A stretch of DNA of 64,000 bases from Mycolicibacterium duvalii (GTDB lineage: Bacteria > Actinomycetota > Actinomycetes > Mycobacteriales > Mycobacteriaceae): the NCBI RefSeq assembly GCF_010726645.1, contig NZ_AP022563.1, forward strand, positions 1,488,001 to 1,552,000, given 5' to 3'. Positions 17,435 to 25,485 of the stretch are shown piece by piece (position 1 is the stretch's first letter; the number at the start of each line of letters is the position of its first letter). The position numbers and the translations under genes were made by a program. Under the pieces are notes generated by a model. The model saw only the letters and a program-made list of their open reading frames with translations, had not been told where the DNA came from and did not search any database.

Positions 17435-17818
17435 ATGGCCGAGCCGCTCGATACGTGCGATCTTCTGTGTTTAGGCCTGCTCCACGCGGAGGAGATCCGG
17501 GCCGCGGTGCCCGACAGCGCCACGGTGCAGGCCGCCGCCGCGGCCGCGCGTGGGTTGGGGGATGGCACCCGGCTGTCCATTACGGCCGCGTTGGCCGCGG
17601 GCGAGGAATTGTGCGTCTGCGACGTGGCCTGGGTGGTCGGGTTGTCTCAAGGTTTGGTGTCGCACCATCTGCGCCAGCTTAAGAATGCGTCACTGGTGTC
17701 CTCGCGGCGCCAGGGGAAGATGGTCATGTATCGGCTGACCGAGCGCGGGCGACAGTTGACGGCAGCGGTGCTGACCGGTGTGGCCGCGGTTGCTGGAGTA
17801 AGCCCGAATCGTGGCTGA
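17435..17818 (+). CDS. ArsR-family metalloregulator, CadC/CmtR type
   Basis: The protein has 127 residues. The winged helix includes the metal-sensing ELCVCDVAWVVGLSQ at residues 59-72, with the C60-x-C62 pair of CadC/CmtR sensors, and N-terminal cysteines at about 8 and 12 that could complete a Cd/Pb site. Recognition helix: GLVSHHLRQLKNASLV. It probably represses itself and the divergent DsbA-like gene; the AT-rich 24-base gap (17411-17434) is the likely operator. It differs from the second ArsR at 21639, which controls the ATPase operon. Confidence 0.9.
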   Translation: MAEPLDTCDLLCLGLLHAEEIRAAVPDSATVQAAAAAARGLGDGTRLSITAALAAGEELCVCDVAWVVGLSQGLVSHHLRQLKNASLVSSRRQGKMVMYRLTERGRQLTAAVLTGVAAVAGVSPNRG

Positions 17819-17959
17819 TGCTTGCTGTAGCCCGCAGTCCGCGGCCGACTTCCGGGCGGACGTGAAAAGCGTTGACAAGTAACAGTTTTGCAGCTGGTCG
17901 CGGTATCAGTCTTGCTGCGATGCCCGAGCTGCCGACCGCAGGATAGGAGCGTGAGTGTG

Positions 17960-18304
17960 ATGCCGAGGATCAGTGCGCAGGCCCGCCTTGTGTATCGAGA
18001 CGAGATGGACGCCGCCAGGAAAGCCGACGATTCGCTGGTGCGGTGGCGACATTTGGAGCGGGCTCACATCGTGTCGCAGCCAGATCCGTGGCTGCACACC
18101 GGCAACCACGCCGCCATGCTGGTGTTGGCCGTGCGCCAGCGCAACCGCCGCGAAGCACTCGGGCAGGTGCTGCGCCTCATTGTCGCTGCCCCCGGGTCGA
18201 TGACCGGTCGGTATCCCGTCGGCAACACCGGCCGCGTCACGGCAGGACTGATGACACCGATGCCCATTCCCGACGACCTCGCCGCAGCCGTAACCAGCAG
18301 ATGA
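17960..18304 (+). CDS. DUF3703-family protein
   Basis: The protein has about 114 residues. WRHLERAHIVSQPDPWLHTGNHAAML and the GSMTGRYPVGNTGR tail are the conserved parts of the DUF3703 family, which recurs beside metal-resistance genes in actinobacteria and proteobacteria; its biochemical role is unknown. The start is uncertain: the ribosome site AGGAG (17944-17948) could serve GTG 17951, GTG 17957 or ATG 17960. The gene follows the CadC-like regulator on the same strand. Confidence 0.8.
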   Translation: MPRISAQARLVYRDEMDAARKADDSLVRWRHLERAHIVSQPDPWLHTGNHAAMLVLAVRQRNRREALGQVLRLIVAAPGSMTGRYPVGNTGRVTAGLMTPMPIPDDLAAAVTSR

Positions 18305-18352
18305 ACACCGCCACGGCGACCGGGCCCTCGAAGCTGCCGTCGGTGTGGGGCG

Positions 18353-18949
18353 TCAGCGCTCGGTGGTCAGCCGGTCCAGTAGCGGCCGTAGGTCTTCGGC
18401 TAGTAGTGCCATGAGGTACACCGCGGCGACTCTGTGCTGGCGGTCGAGGACCATGGTGGTGGGCACCACGCTGGTCGGATAGCTGCGTCCCAGTGTGATG
18501 AGGCTGCGCATTGCGGGGTCGAAGATGGAGGGATATTGCACGTTGCGGTCGGTGACGAAATCGCGTGCGGTGTCGCGGTTGTCGCGGACGTCGATACCGA
18601 GGAACTGCACGCCGCGGTCGCGATATTCGCCGTACACCGTTTCCAGCTCCGGAGTTTCGGTGCGGCATGGCGCACACCAGGAGCCCCACACATTGATGAG
18701 GACGACCTTTCCGGTGAAATCCGACAGCCGGATCGGTTCGTCGGTGAACAGATCGGGTCCGCTCAGATTGCCGATCGTGCCCCGTGTCGAGGGAGGGTCG
18801 TAGAAGATCGCGGTCTTGCCGCCGGGTGAGACGAAGTCGAAGGTGCCGCCTTGGGCGACGGCATCCTCGCCGGTGGTGCAGCCGGTGACCGAGGCTGTTG
18901 CGACGACAAGGGCTGCCACGACGGCGACAGATCGCCTGAGGCTAGTCAC
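18353..18949 (-). CDS. TlpA/ResA-like thioredoxin lipoprotein
   Basis: The protein has 198 residues. The GTG at 18949 has GAGGAG upstream. The signal ends in the lipobox ASVTGC. A thioredoxin domain follows with the active site WGSWCAPCR and the cis-Pro segment VVPTTMVLD. It is expected to reduce extracytoplasmic disulfides from a lipid anchor. It is the last gene of the leftward arsR-ATPase-cadD-tlpA set, about 58 bases after cadD, so it may protect or mature exported thiol proteins under metal stress. Confidence 0.88.
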   Translation of the reverse strand: MTSLRRSVAVVAALVVATASVTGCTTGEDAVAQGGTFDFVSPGGKTAIFYDPPSTRGTIGNLSGPDLFTDEPIRLSDFTGKVVLINVWGSWCAPCRTETPELETVYGEYRDRGVQFLGIDVRDNRDTARDFVTDRNVQYPSIFDPAMRSLITLGRSYPTSVVPTTMVLDRQHRVAAVYLMALLAEDLRPLLDRLTTER

Positions 18950-19007
18950 GAGTACTCCTCTCGACGATCACGTTGTCGCCGATTCCACCGCCGGTGTTCA
19001 TGACTGC

Positions 19008-19607
19008 CTAGTTGTCGAAGGCAAGGCCGCTGACCAGGATGAAGATGCCCAGGGCGATCAGGACGATCGGGAACAGGACGTGTTCCCAGCGTTCGAGGAC
19101 TTCGGCGATCGGCCGGCGGGTGGCGACGAATCGGGCGGCGATGACGAGGACCGCGACGAGCACGAGGAAGACGACGCAGTAGGCCACCACGGCTGCCGGT
19201 CCCACGCTCAAGAAGACCGGAACGTAGACCCCGATGTTGTCTCCGCCATTGGCGAAGGTGACTGCTGCGACGGTTAAGACACCGACGTTCTTGCCGGCGA
19301 CCTTGTTATCGTCGTCATCGTCGTCGTTGCCACGCCAGGCTCCCCATGCCGCCCACAGTCCCAGGGCCAGGGGGATGAGCCCGAAGTACGGGATGACGTG
19401 CGGGGGAAGGAATGCTCCGGCACCCAGCGTCACCAGCACAGCCGCGCCGAGGATTCCCGCGAATCCCAGGTATTGCCCGGCGGTGATCCGGGCCGTGGTC
19501 CCGCGTTGTCCCGCGCCGCGGGCGAAGAACAACGAGAGCACGATGATGTCGTCGATGTTGGTGACGATGAACAGGCCGATCGCGGGCAGAACAGACGACA
19601 GGATCAT
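19008..19607 (-). CDS. cadD: CadD-family cadmium resistance transporter
   Basis: The protein has 199 residues with about five or six membrane helices. The family hallmarks are TNIDDIIVLSLFFA in helix 1 and FANGGDNIGVYVPVF in the middle, duplicated Asp-containing motifs of the LysE-like superfamily. A run of aspartates (NDDDDDDN) in the cytoplasmic loop could bind cations. It lies 67 bases after the P-type ATPase in the same direction, which supports a shared cadmium/zinc export role. The ATG at 19607 has a strong GGGGGGAG site. Confidence 0.88.
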   Translation of the reverse strand: MILSSVLPAIGLFIVTNIDDIIVLSLFFARGAGQRGTTARITAGQYLGFAGILGAAVLVTLGAGAFLPPHVIPYFGLIPLALGLWAAWGAWRGNDDDDDDNKVAGKNVGVLTVAAVTFANGGDNIGVYVPVFLSVGPAAVVAYCVVFLVLVAVLVIAARFVATRRPIAEVLERWEHVLFPIVLIALGIFILVSGLAFDN

Positions 19608-19674
19608 GGGGCTCCCCCCGTGTCTGCGGTGTCGCTGACCGGGCGACTAGCCACAACGCCGGTGTGGCCGGCGG

Positions 19675-21642
19675 TCACGACGGCGCGCCCACTGGCGCCG
19701 CGCGGGTATGGCTGGGTGCCGGATCGATCGGTGCGGCGGCCAGCGGTGTGGTGCGTCCGGCTCGCACACCGTTGGCGATGACCACGATCTCGGCGAGTTC
19801 GTGGACCAGCACCACCGCGGCCAGCCCGAGCACCCCGAACAGCGCCAGCGGCACCAACGCGATGATCAGGCCCAGGGACAGGCCGACGTTTTGCAGCATG
19901 ATCCGCCGCGCCCGGCGGGCATGGCGGAACGTTTGGGGCAGGTGGCGCAGGTCTTCGCCCATCAACGCGACGTCGGCGGTTTCGATGGCCACGTCGGTGC
20001 CCATCGCGCCCATCGCGATGCCCACGTCGGCGGTGGCCAGCGCAGGAGCGTCGTTGACGCCGTCGCCGACCATCGCCGTGGGGCGTTGGGCCCGCAGTTG
20101 TTCGATCAGCCGCGCCTTGTCTTCGGGGCGCAGCTCGGCGTGTACGGCTTCGATTCCGACATCAGCGGCCAACGCGGCGGCGGTGGCCTGGTTGTCGCCG
20201 GTGAGCATCGCCACGTGATAGCCGTCGCGGCGCAACCGTGCGACCACCTCGGCGGCCTCGGGCCGCAGCTCGTCGCGCACGGCGATGGCACCGATCACCT
20301 GGCCGTTGTCTTCGACGAGGACCGCGGTGGCCCCTGCCTGTTGCATCCGGGTGACATCACCGGCGAGTGGGCCGGGGTCGAGCCAGCCGGGCCGGCCGAG
20401 GCGAAGCGTGTGCCCGTCGCGACGTCCGGTGAGTCCGGCGCCGGTTACGGCCTCGACGTCGGTGGCAGGGATGACGTCATCGGCTGCGGCGAGGATCGCC
20501 GCGGCCAGCGGGTGCTCGCTGCGCGCTTCCAACGCTGCGGCCACATCAAGTACCTGCTCGGGAGTCGCACCGTTGGTGGTGGCCACGTCGATGACGGCGG
20601 GCCGGTTCGCGGTGAGCGTGCCGGTCTTGTCCAGCGCGACGCCACGGATCTTGCCCAGCCCTTCCAGTGCGGCGCCGCCCTTGACCAGCGCGCCGAGCTT
20701 GCTGGCGGCGCCGATAGCGGCCACCACGGTGACCGGCACCGAAATCGCCAGGGCGCACGGTGAGGCGGCGACCAGCACGACCAAGGCTCGTTCGATCCAG
20801 GTGGCCGAGTCCCCGAGCAGGCTGCCGATCACCGCGATCAGCCCGGCGACGATCATGATTCCGGGCACCAGGGGTTTGGCGATGCGGTCGGCCAAGCGCT
20901 GGGAGGCGCCCTTGCGGGACTGCTCGGCCTCCACGATGCGCACGATGCGGGCCAGCGAGTTGTCCTCGGCGGTGGTGCTGACCTCCACCTCGAGTGCCCC
21001 GGTGCCATTGATCGACCCGGCGAACACCTCATCACCGGGCCCGGCCTCCACGGGAACCGACTCGCCGGTGATGGCCGAGACATCCAGCGCGGTGCGGCCC
21101 TGGCGGACGATGCCGTCGGTCGCGACACGCTCACCGGGCTTGACCAGCATCCGGTCGCCGATCCGCAAATCCGCAGGCGCGACGGTCTTTTCGGCGCCGT
21201 CGCGCAGCACGGTCGCCTCGTCGGGGACCAGCGACAACAGCGCGCGCAGCCCGCGGCGGGTGCGGGCCAGCGAGTACTCCTCCAGTCCCTCGCTGATGGA
21301 GAACAGGAAGGCCAGCATCGCGGCCTCACCCACCTCGCCGAGGATCACCGCGCCCACTGCGGCGATGGTCATCAGCGTGCCGACCCCGATCTTGCCCTTC
21401 ACCAGCCGCTTGAGAGTGGACGGCACGAAGGTGTAGGCGCCGGCCAGCAGCGCCACCGCTTCCAGCGCCACGACGACCGGCTCAGCGGCGTCGAGGAAGC
21501 CGGCGATCACCGCTGTCAGCAGGAACACCCCCGAGAGGGCGGCGAACTGCAGTTCCTTGATCTGCCAGAGCCGCTCGGGCTCACGCTCCTGCTCCTCAGC
21601 ACCGCGGGGTTCGTCGTTGCCGCAGCCGCATGCATCACTCAT
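19675..21642 (-). CDS. Heavy-metal (P1B) translocating ATPase, intact copy
   Basis: The protein has 655 residues with no N-terminal HMA domain, only a short Cys-rich start (MSDACGCGN). Motifs in order: TGESVPVE (actuator), ASPCALAIS in the ion-path helix, DKTGTLTANRP (phosphorylated Asp), EHPLAAAI, GDGVNDAPAL, and a final VHELAEIVVIANG. The SPC motif, instead of CPC, suggests the Co/Zn/Cd/Fe branch over Cu. It exports metal using ATP. It is coupled to the upstream arsR by an ATGA overlap and followed by cadD, so cadmium or zinc is the likely inducer and cargo. Two decayed copies lie to the left. Confidence 0.92.
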   Translation of the reverse strand: MSDACGCGNDEPRGAEEQEREPERLWQIKELQFAALSGVFLLTAVIAGFLDAAEPVVVALEAVALLAGAYTFVPSTLKRLVKGKIGVGTLMTIAAVGAVILGEVGEAAMLAFLFSISEGLEEYSLARTRRGLRALLSLVPDEATVLRDGAEKTVAPADLRIGDRMLVKPGERVATDGIVRQGRTALDVSAITGESVPVEAGPGDEVFAGSINGTGALEVEVSTTAEDNSLARIVRIVEAEQSRKGASQRLADRIAKPLVPGIMIVAGLIAVIGSLLGDSATWIERALVVLVAASPCALAISVPVTVVAAIGAASKLGALVKGGAALEGLGKIRGVALDKTGTLTANRPAVIDVATTNGATPEQVLDVAAALEARSEHPLAAAILAAADDVIPATDVEAVTGAGLTGRRDGHTLRLGRPGWLDPGPLAGDVTRMQQAGATAVLVEDNGQVIGAIAVRDELRPEAAEVVARLRRDGYHVAMLTGDNQATAAALAADVGIEAVHAELRPEDKARLIEQLRAQRPTAMVGDGVNDAPALATADVGIAMGAMGTDVAIETADVALMGEDLRHLPQTFRHARRARRIMLQNVGLSLGLIIALVPLALFGVLGLAAVVLVHELAEIVVIANGVRAGRTTPLAAAPIDPAPSHTRAAPVGAPS

Positions 21643-22046
21643 CGGTGAGCCTCCTGCGTACCCGGCGTCGCGACGGTGCCGGAGCGGGTTCCGTAGGTGG
21701 GGCACAGCGCGACGGCGTTGCCGGTGGCGGCCAACAGCGTCTCGGCCGAGACCAGTAGGTCGAGCAGCTCGGGGCGGGTCAGCGAGTAGAACACCTGCCG
21801 ACCTTCGGGGCGACCGGTGACCAGGCCGCAGTCCCGCAGGCACGCTACGTGGGCCGACACGGTGGACTGCGCCAGGCCCAGCTCCCCGATCAAGTCGACC
21901 ACGCGGGCCTCCCCGTCAGCCAGGCGGCGCACGATCGCCAACCGCGCAGAATCGGAGAGACTGTGAAACAGCGCCACCGCGGCATCCAGATTCGAGCTCT
22001 CCGAGGTGGTTCCGGTGAGGCAGCCATCCGCCTTATTCATCGTCAT
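21639..22046 (-). CDS. ArsR-family repressor of the ATPase operon
   Basis: The protein has 135 residues. The winged helix is ALFHSLSDSARLAIVRRLAD, then LGLAQSTVSAHVACLRDCGLV and a wing with GRQVFYSLTRPEL. Cysteines near the N-terminus (DGC), after the recognition helix (RDC) and at ALCPTYG could form the metal site. The stop overlaps the ATPase start by 4 bases. The start may be ATG 22046 or 22040. Both lie within or beside a perfect 20-bp palindrome, which suggests a leaderless transcript with the operator over the start. Confidence 0.88.
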   Translation of the reverse strand: MTMNKADGCLTGTTSESSNLDAAVALFHSLSDSARLAIVRRLADGEARVVDLIGELGLAQSTVSAHVACLRDCGLVTGRPEGRQVFYSLTRPELLDLLVSAETLLAATGNAVALCPTYGTRSGTVATPGTQEAHR

Positions 22047-22056
22047 ATGACGATGA
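22037..22056. promoter_or_regulatory. Perfect 20-bp palindromic ArsR operator
   Basis: TCATCGTCAT-ATGACGATGA is a perfect palindrome covering the start of the arsR gene. A related copy with the same half-site ends lies at 22333-22352. Confidence 0.8.
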
Positions 22057-22069
22057 TACCCGGTCGCCG

Positions 22070-22350
22070 GCGATATTTCGAAGTGAGGTCGGACTCCGAG
22101 CCGACCTCGATCCGGTGTGTCGCGTTGGCGGGCACGACCACCTCCGTGCCGCAGTGTCCGCGCGCCGTGCTCGTCGAGCACCGTGAACGCCGTTGTTGCG
22201 GTGATGATCTGAACGGCATGGTGGGCATGGGTGTCAGTGGGGCCGATCGATCCGGTGAAGGCCAGCAACCCGGCCGCAGCCGCGCCGCGCCGCCCCAGCG
22301 CGGACCGGCAGCTGCATTACCGCCAAGCCTATTCATCGTCACTAAACGAT
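22070..22350 (-). pseudogene. Frameshifted remnant of an AraC-type N-terminal (cupin) domain
   Basis: Two overlapping minus-strand frames must be joined to give a sensible domain: LLAFTGSIGPTDTHAHHAVQ, then TAFTVLDEHGAR in one frame, and CGTEVVVPANATHRIEVG in the other. This is the sugar-binding/cupin start of AraC-like regulators. No HTH part remains. It lies between the two ArsR operators and is presumably debris. Confidence 0.55.
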
Positions 22351-22352
22351 GA
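22333..22352. promoter_or_regulatory. Second ArsR-type operator half-site pair
   Basis: TCATCGT-CACTAA-ACGATGA keeps the outer seven bases of both arms of the 22037-22056 palindrome. It sits about 95 bases before the rightward methyltransferase pair, so the same ArsR may control those genes. Confidence 0.6.
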
Positions 22353-22452
22353 TAGCGTCTTCCATAGATCGTTAAACGGCGATGCCACCGACGAAGGGCG
22401 ATCATTCGGACGCTGTGGCAACCGCTACTGAGTGGAAGGAGTTGCGGTGTTG

Positions 22453-23079
22453 ATGAACCGGGCAGAAACAGCTCTGATCAACTCGCCACCTCGGCGCTGG
22501 CTGCAGCGCCTCTATGAGGTGCCGGTGCTGCTGCGCTTCGGGGGTCGGCTTCCCCCGGGCAGCGGCGCCCTCGAAATTGGCTGTGGGTCGGGCTACGGCT
22601 CGCAGCTGGTGCTGCAGCGCTTCGGCGCCGCGCGGATCGACGCGGTCGATCTGGACCCGGCGATGATCGAGCGGGCACGAACCCGGCTCGCCCCCTACGG
22701 CGACCGGGTACACCTGGCTACCGGGAGCGCCACCGATCTGCGTGAGGCGCTCAACGCCGATGATGGCAGCTACGACGCGGTGTTCGACTTCGGGATCATC
22801 CATCACATCCCCGACTGGCGCGCTGCGGTCGCCGAAGCCGCCAGAGTGCTCATCCCCGGCGGGCGGTTCTACTTCGAAGAAGTCACCGCCCACGCCCTGA
22901 GCCGCCCCACCTACCGGCTATTGTTCGACCACCCCACCGATGACCGGTTCACCGCCGAGGACTTCCTCGACGAGTTGGGCCGGCACGGGCTGGTCATTCT
23001 CGGATCGGTGACCCGCATCCAAGGCGACTACCTGCTCGGCGTCGCCGCCAAGCCACTCGCTGCGGACGGTGGGCGATGA
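22453..23079 (+). CDS. Class I SAM-dependent methyltransferase
   Basis: The protein has 208 residues from the ATG at 22453; GTG 22447 is also possible, and both follow AAGGAG at 22437-22442. Motif I is ALEIGCGSGYGSQ, motif II VDLDPAMIERAR, the post-motif FDFGIIHHIPDW and motif III LIPGGRFYFEE. The short helical N-terminus (PRRWLQRLYEVP) suggests a lipid or quinone-like substrate, but this is not certain. The stop overlaps the next gene by 4 bases, so it acts together with the ICMT-like membrane protein. A putative ArsR operator lies upstream. Confidence 0.88.
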   Translation: MNRAETALINSPPRRWLQRLYEVPVLLRFGGRLPPGSGALEIGCGSGYGSQLVLQRFGAARIDAVDLDPAMIERARTRLAPYGDRVHLATGSATDLREALNADDGSYDAVFDFGIIHHIPDWRAAVAEAARVLIPGGRFYFEEVTAHALSRPTYRLLFDHPTDDRFTAEDFLDELGRHGLVILGSVTRIQGDYLLGVAAKPLAADGGR

Positions 23080-23723
23080 TGGCCGCGGCCGCGCTGACCC
23101 TGTTCGTGGTCATGATGCTGCTCGCCGGGGCGCTGCGCACCCTCATCCAACGGCACCGCACCGGTGACAGCGGCAACCGGCGCACACTGTCACCGCGCGG
23201 CTCGCTGGGCTGGTCGGCACTCACCGCCACCGACGTCGGCTACCTCATGGTGGGTGTCGGCGGCCCCTTGGCGCACTGGCTGGGGCTAGCGCCGGTGAGC
23301 GTGCTGCAGCACCCTCCCATTCACGTGCTCGGCGTGGTCCTGGCGGTTCTGGGCATCCTGGCCGCCTTCGGTGCGCAGATGGCGTTGGGCGCGTCCTGGC
23401 GGATCGGGGTCGACCAAAGTGAACGCACCGCACTGGTCACCAGCGGCCCGTTCGGTTGGGTGCGCAACCCCATCTTCACCGCGGTGCTAGTCACGATCCT
23501 CGGCCTGACACTCATGGTCCCCAACCTCGTCGCACTCATCGGCTGGGTCCTTGCCCTCGTTGGGATCGAAACCCAAGTGCGCCGCATCGAGGAGCCCCAC
23601 CTGCACCGCATCCACGGCGAACCCTATGACCGCTACACCGCCACTGTTGGTCGCTTCCTACCCGGATTGGGGCGCCTCCGCACCGACCGTCGCGCTGCCA
23701 CATCGAAAGGGGACAAAAGTTGA
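23076..23723 (+). CDS. ICMT/PEMT-like membrane methyltransferase family protein
   Basis: The protein has 215 residues with four or five membrane helices. The C-terminal half carries TSGPFGWVRNPIFTAVLVT and ETQVRRIEEPHLHRIHGEPYDRY, the SAM-binding signature of isoprenylcysteine carboxyl methyltransferase-like proteins (R-H/N-P and the EE..L...G..Y..Y pattern). It is translationally coupled to the upstream soluble methyltransferase. The acceptor is unknown; such proteins in bacteria methylate membrane lipids, or their function is unassigned. Confidence 0.85.
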   Translation: MMAAAALTLFVVMMLLAGALRTLIQRHRTGDSGNRRTLSPRGSLGWSALTATDVGYLMVGVGGPLAHWLGLAPVSVLQHPPIHVLGVVLAVLGILAAFGAQMALGASWRIGVDQSERTALVTSGPFGWVRNPIFTAVLVTILGLTLMVPNLVALIGWVLALVGIETQVRRIEEPHLHRIHGEPYDRYTATVGRFLPGLGRLRTDRRAATSKGDKS

Positions 23724-23851
23724 TCACTCCTACCCAGTCCATACGGTCGATACCATCGCGGCCGCCCAAGCCTCTCGATGAGCAGGCCTGGCATCCCCGC
23801 GCCCAGATCGCCCGCATGCTAGGCATATATCCCAATCCGAGTGCGGGCATG

Positions 23852-23895
23852 AAAAAGCCTCGCGCGTCGAAATCGAGATTCGACGTCTGCGAGGC
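23852..23895 (-). terminator. Strong intrinsic terminator (leftward)
   Basis: The arms GCCTCGC..GTCGAA and TTCGAC..GCGAGGC form a long hairpin (23857-23895), followed on the minus strand by TTTTT (23856-23852). It ends transcription of the small gene at 24013-24186. Confidence 0.8.
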
Positions 23896-24012
23896 GAAAG
23901 CCAGCGTGGTGTGCGCATGCGGGGGCCGCTGACGGTGGCCGCCCGGCGCGCAGGCGGTTACGGCGGCATCGGCAGGATTCTCCCGGTGACAAGAGTGCTC
24001 ATCAGAAGAGGG

Positions 24013-24186
24013 CTAACGCCGCCACTCGCGAAGCGCGACCGCGGCAGCGCCGACTAACTCGGTCAGCCCCTTCAGGAAGGCGATGATGCGCTCCATCGGC
24101 TCATCGCGCCGGCAGAACACCGCCCGGTTGACCATCACCAGTACAAGCAGAATCCAGACCAGATTCCACGCGTCCGAGACGACCAC
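24013..24186 (-). CDS. Small single-pass membrane protein (57 aa)
   Basis: The GTG at 24186 is preceded by a full AAGGAGG ribosome site (24198-24192) at good spacing, which is strong start evidence. The product begins VVVSDAWNLVWILLVLVMVN, one membrane helix, followed by a basic amphipathic part (MERIIAFLKGLTELVGAA) and ends in LREWRR. It has its own terminator downstream and another hairpin terminator upstream, so it is a monocistron. The function is unknown; the size and shape are like small phage or element membrane proteins. Confidence 0.6.
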   Translation of the reverse strand: MVVSDAWNLVWILLVLVMVNRAVFCRRDEPMERIIAFLKGLTELVGAAAVALREWRR

Positions 24187-24215
24187 ATTGACCTCCTTGC
24201 GAGGTGTACCAACAG

Positions 24216-24242
24216 AAAAGTGCCCGACCGATGGCCGGGCAC
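24216..24242 (-). terminator. Intrinsic terminator (leftward)
   Basis: GTGCCCG and CGGGCAC pair over a 9-base loop. On the minus strand the stem is followed by TTTT (24219-24216). It lies just upstream of the small membrane-protein gene and would stop read-through into it from the right. Confidence 0.65.
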
Positions 24243-24243
24243 A

Positions 24244-24669
24244 AAAAAAGCCGGGAAGACCCCGACTTCAACGCGCAAATAAGCGCGCCCTTTCATGGTA
24301 AAACCATGAAAAGATCAGTCCAGCACTACATTTGGATGACTGGACGACATACGGAACTGGCTGTGTACGCCAGTTGTTCGGTGGACCCCGCCAGCAGGGG
24401 CGGGAGGAAGATTTCGCGGTAGCGACTGGATGTGGGCACAGTCGAGCCACTGCATCTGTGCGGCAATCTTACCTGTCGAGGTAGGGCAACGGAGAGGACG
24501 TCTCACTGGTGGGCGTGTCGGCGCGCTAACCGGATTTTGGGCGCACTAACGGCACCTCATTCACTGTACTCGCAGTTAGATGCGCCAGCAGGGAAGCAAG
24601 CATCCTGGGCGTATCGCCTGGCTGGGAGAGCGGGCTGCCCAGTTCCTACGCCAGATGTTCCGACTTCCC
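24244..24669. other. Non-coding stretch with a perfect hairpin
   Basis: No supported gene is seen here. A perfect inverted repeat TTTCATGGT-AAA-ACCATGAAA lies at 24291-24311 (an operator, or the structure of a small RNA). The transcript, if any, that ends at the 24216-24242 terminator would start within this stretch. Confidence 0.4.
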
Positions 24670-24681
24670 TATCCTGGAGAC

Positions 24682-24846
24682 GTGACGAGCGAGTGCGGTG
24701 ACACCGAGTCGACGCTGCCTCTGTCCCCCGCTCCCCCGCGCCGTTTCGGTCAGCTGCCCGACCTTGCGGTCTCAGATGACTTCGACGACCCACTACCCGA
24801 GACGGAGCTGGCCACGTGGGACGGACGCCCCTCCCGCGAGGGTTGA
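24682..24846 (+). CDS. Orphan antitoxin-tail-like microprotein (54 aa), copy 1
   Basis: The GTG at 24682 lies 6 bases after a TATCCT -10 element (24670-24675), so the mRNA is probably leaderless. The core PRRFGQLPDLAVSDDFDDPL is nearly the same as in the protein at 43665-43853, and it resembles the toxin-wrapping C-terminal tail of Phd/YefM antitoxins (RRxGxLKG..V.DDFDxPLP). The DNA-binding N-terminal half of Phd is absent and no PIN or Doc toxin is next to it. It may neutralise a toxin encoded elsewhere; the name is inference. Confidence 0.6.
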   Translation: MTSECGDTESTLPLSPAPPRRFGQLPDLAVSDDFDDPLPETELATWDGRPSREG

Positions 24847-24874
24847 GAATTTGCCCGCGAAGGACGAGCCGCAT

Positions 24875-25150
24875 TCAGATCAGGCGGGGGTCGCCGTCTT
24901 CGTCGAGCACGATGTGCGGATCGCCGCGCTGGAGCGCGTCGAGCGCAAGATCAATCTCATGGACGGCGAGATCGGCTATGCGGCTGGGCCCCAGGACGAC
25001 GATCTGCTCAGCCTGATCAGCCCCGCCGCCAACCACCAGGCCGACGAACTCGGGATTGCCCGCGACGACGAACTGCAGATCCCAGCCAATGTGGCGGCCG
25101 ACCTCACGGGCTCGTCGATCCAGTGTCAGCACGTCGTCGTCGGTCAACAC
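24875..25150 (-). CDS. Hypothetical protein paired with the Phd/YefM-like antitoxin
   Basis: The protein has 91 residues from a GTG at 25150 with GGGAGGG upstream, 16 bases after the antitoxin-like gene. Sequence features are TDDDVLTLDRRAREVGRHIG, a hydrophobic strand LQFVVAGNPEFVGLVVGGG, and an acidic end HIVLDEDGDP. I recognise no toxin fold. By position it would be the partner (toxin or accessory) of the upstream gene. Confidence 0.5.
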   Translation of the reverse strand: MLTDDDVLTLDRRAREVGRHIGWDLQFVVAGNPEFVGLVVGGGADQAEQIVVLGPSRIADLAVHEIDLALDALQRGDPHIVLDEDGDPRLI

Positions 25151-25166
25151 GCGATGCCCTCCCTTG

Positions 25167-25400
25167 TCAGGTGTCGTTGGAGTTGTTGCCGCGCAGCGAG
25201 TTCAGCTCATCGAGCAGCTGCTGATAGCGCTGGATGGACATGACGACGGCCGCGGGCTTGCTGGCCGTATCGGCCAGGATGACGTTGCCTGCGCTGGTGG
25301 CCACCTGATTTATCAGGTGCTGGTGCAGTTCGCGGGCCGGGATCAGCTCACTGGGGACAGCTTGCGCGCCGCCCAGGGCTTCAACGGTGGTACGGATCAT
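25167..25400 (-). CDS. Phd/YefM-family antitoxin-like protein
   Basis: The protein has 77 residues. SELIPARELHQHLINQVATSAGNVILADTASKPAAVVMSIQRYQQLLDE is the Phd/YefM fold: an N-terminal strand-helix, a central strand where the native residue runs K-P-A-A-V-V-M, and a YxxLL/E end. The C-terminus is short, so the usual toxin-binding tail is minimal. It is likely to repress its own operon. The ATG at 25400 is preceded by GAGAGG. Confidence 0.72.
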   Translation of the reverse strand: MIRTTVEALGGAQAVPSELIPARELHQHLINQVATSAGNVILADTASKPAAVVMSIQRYQQLLDELNSLRGNNSNDT

Positions 25401-25485
25401 CGGATTGCCTCTCAGAAGTGGTCGGTCTGGTGTCCCCTCAGCCCGCCTGTCCAGCCGAGGGGACACCGCCGAATTCGGTTGATAA

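Noticed and set aside
23720..23932. 70-codon plus frame after the ICMT-like gene
   Set aside because: It starts at a TTG that overlaps the ICMT-like stop, has no domain, and runs through the terminator hairpin at 23857-23895.
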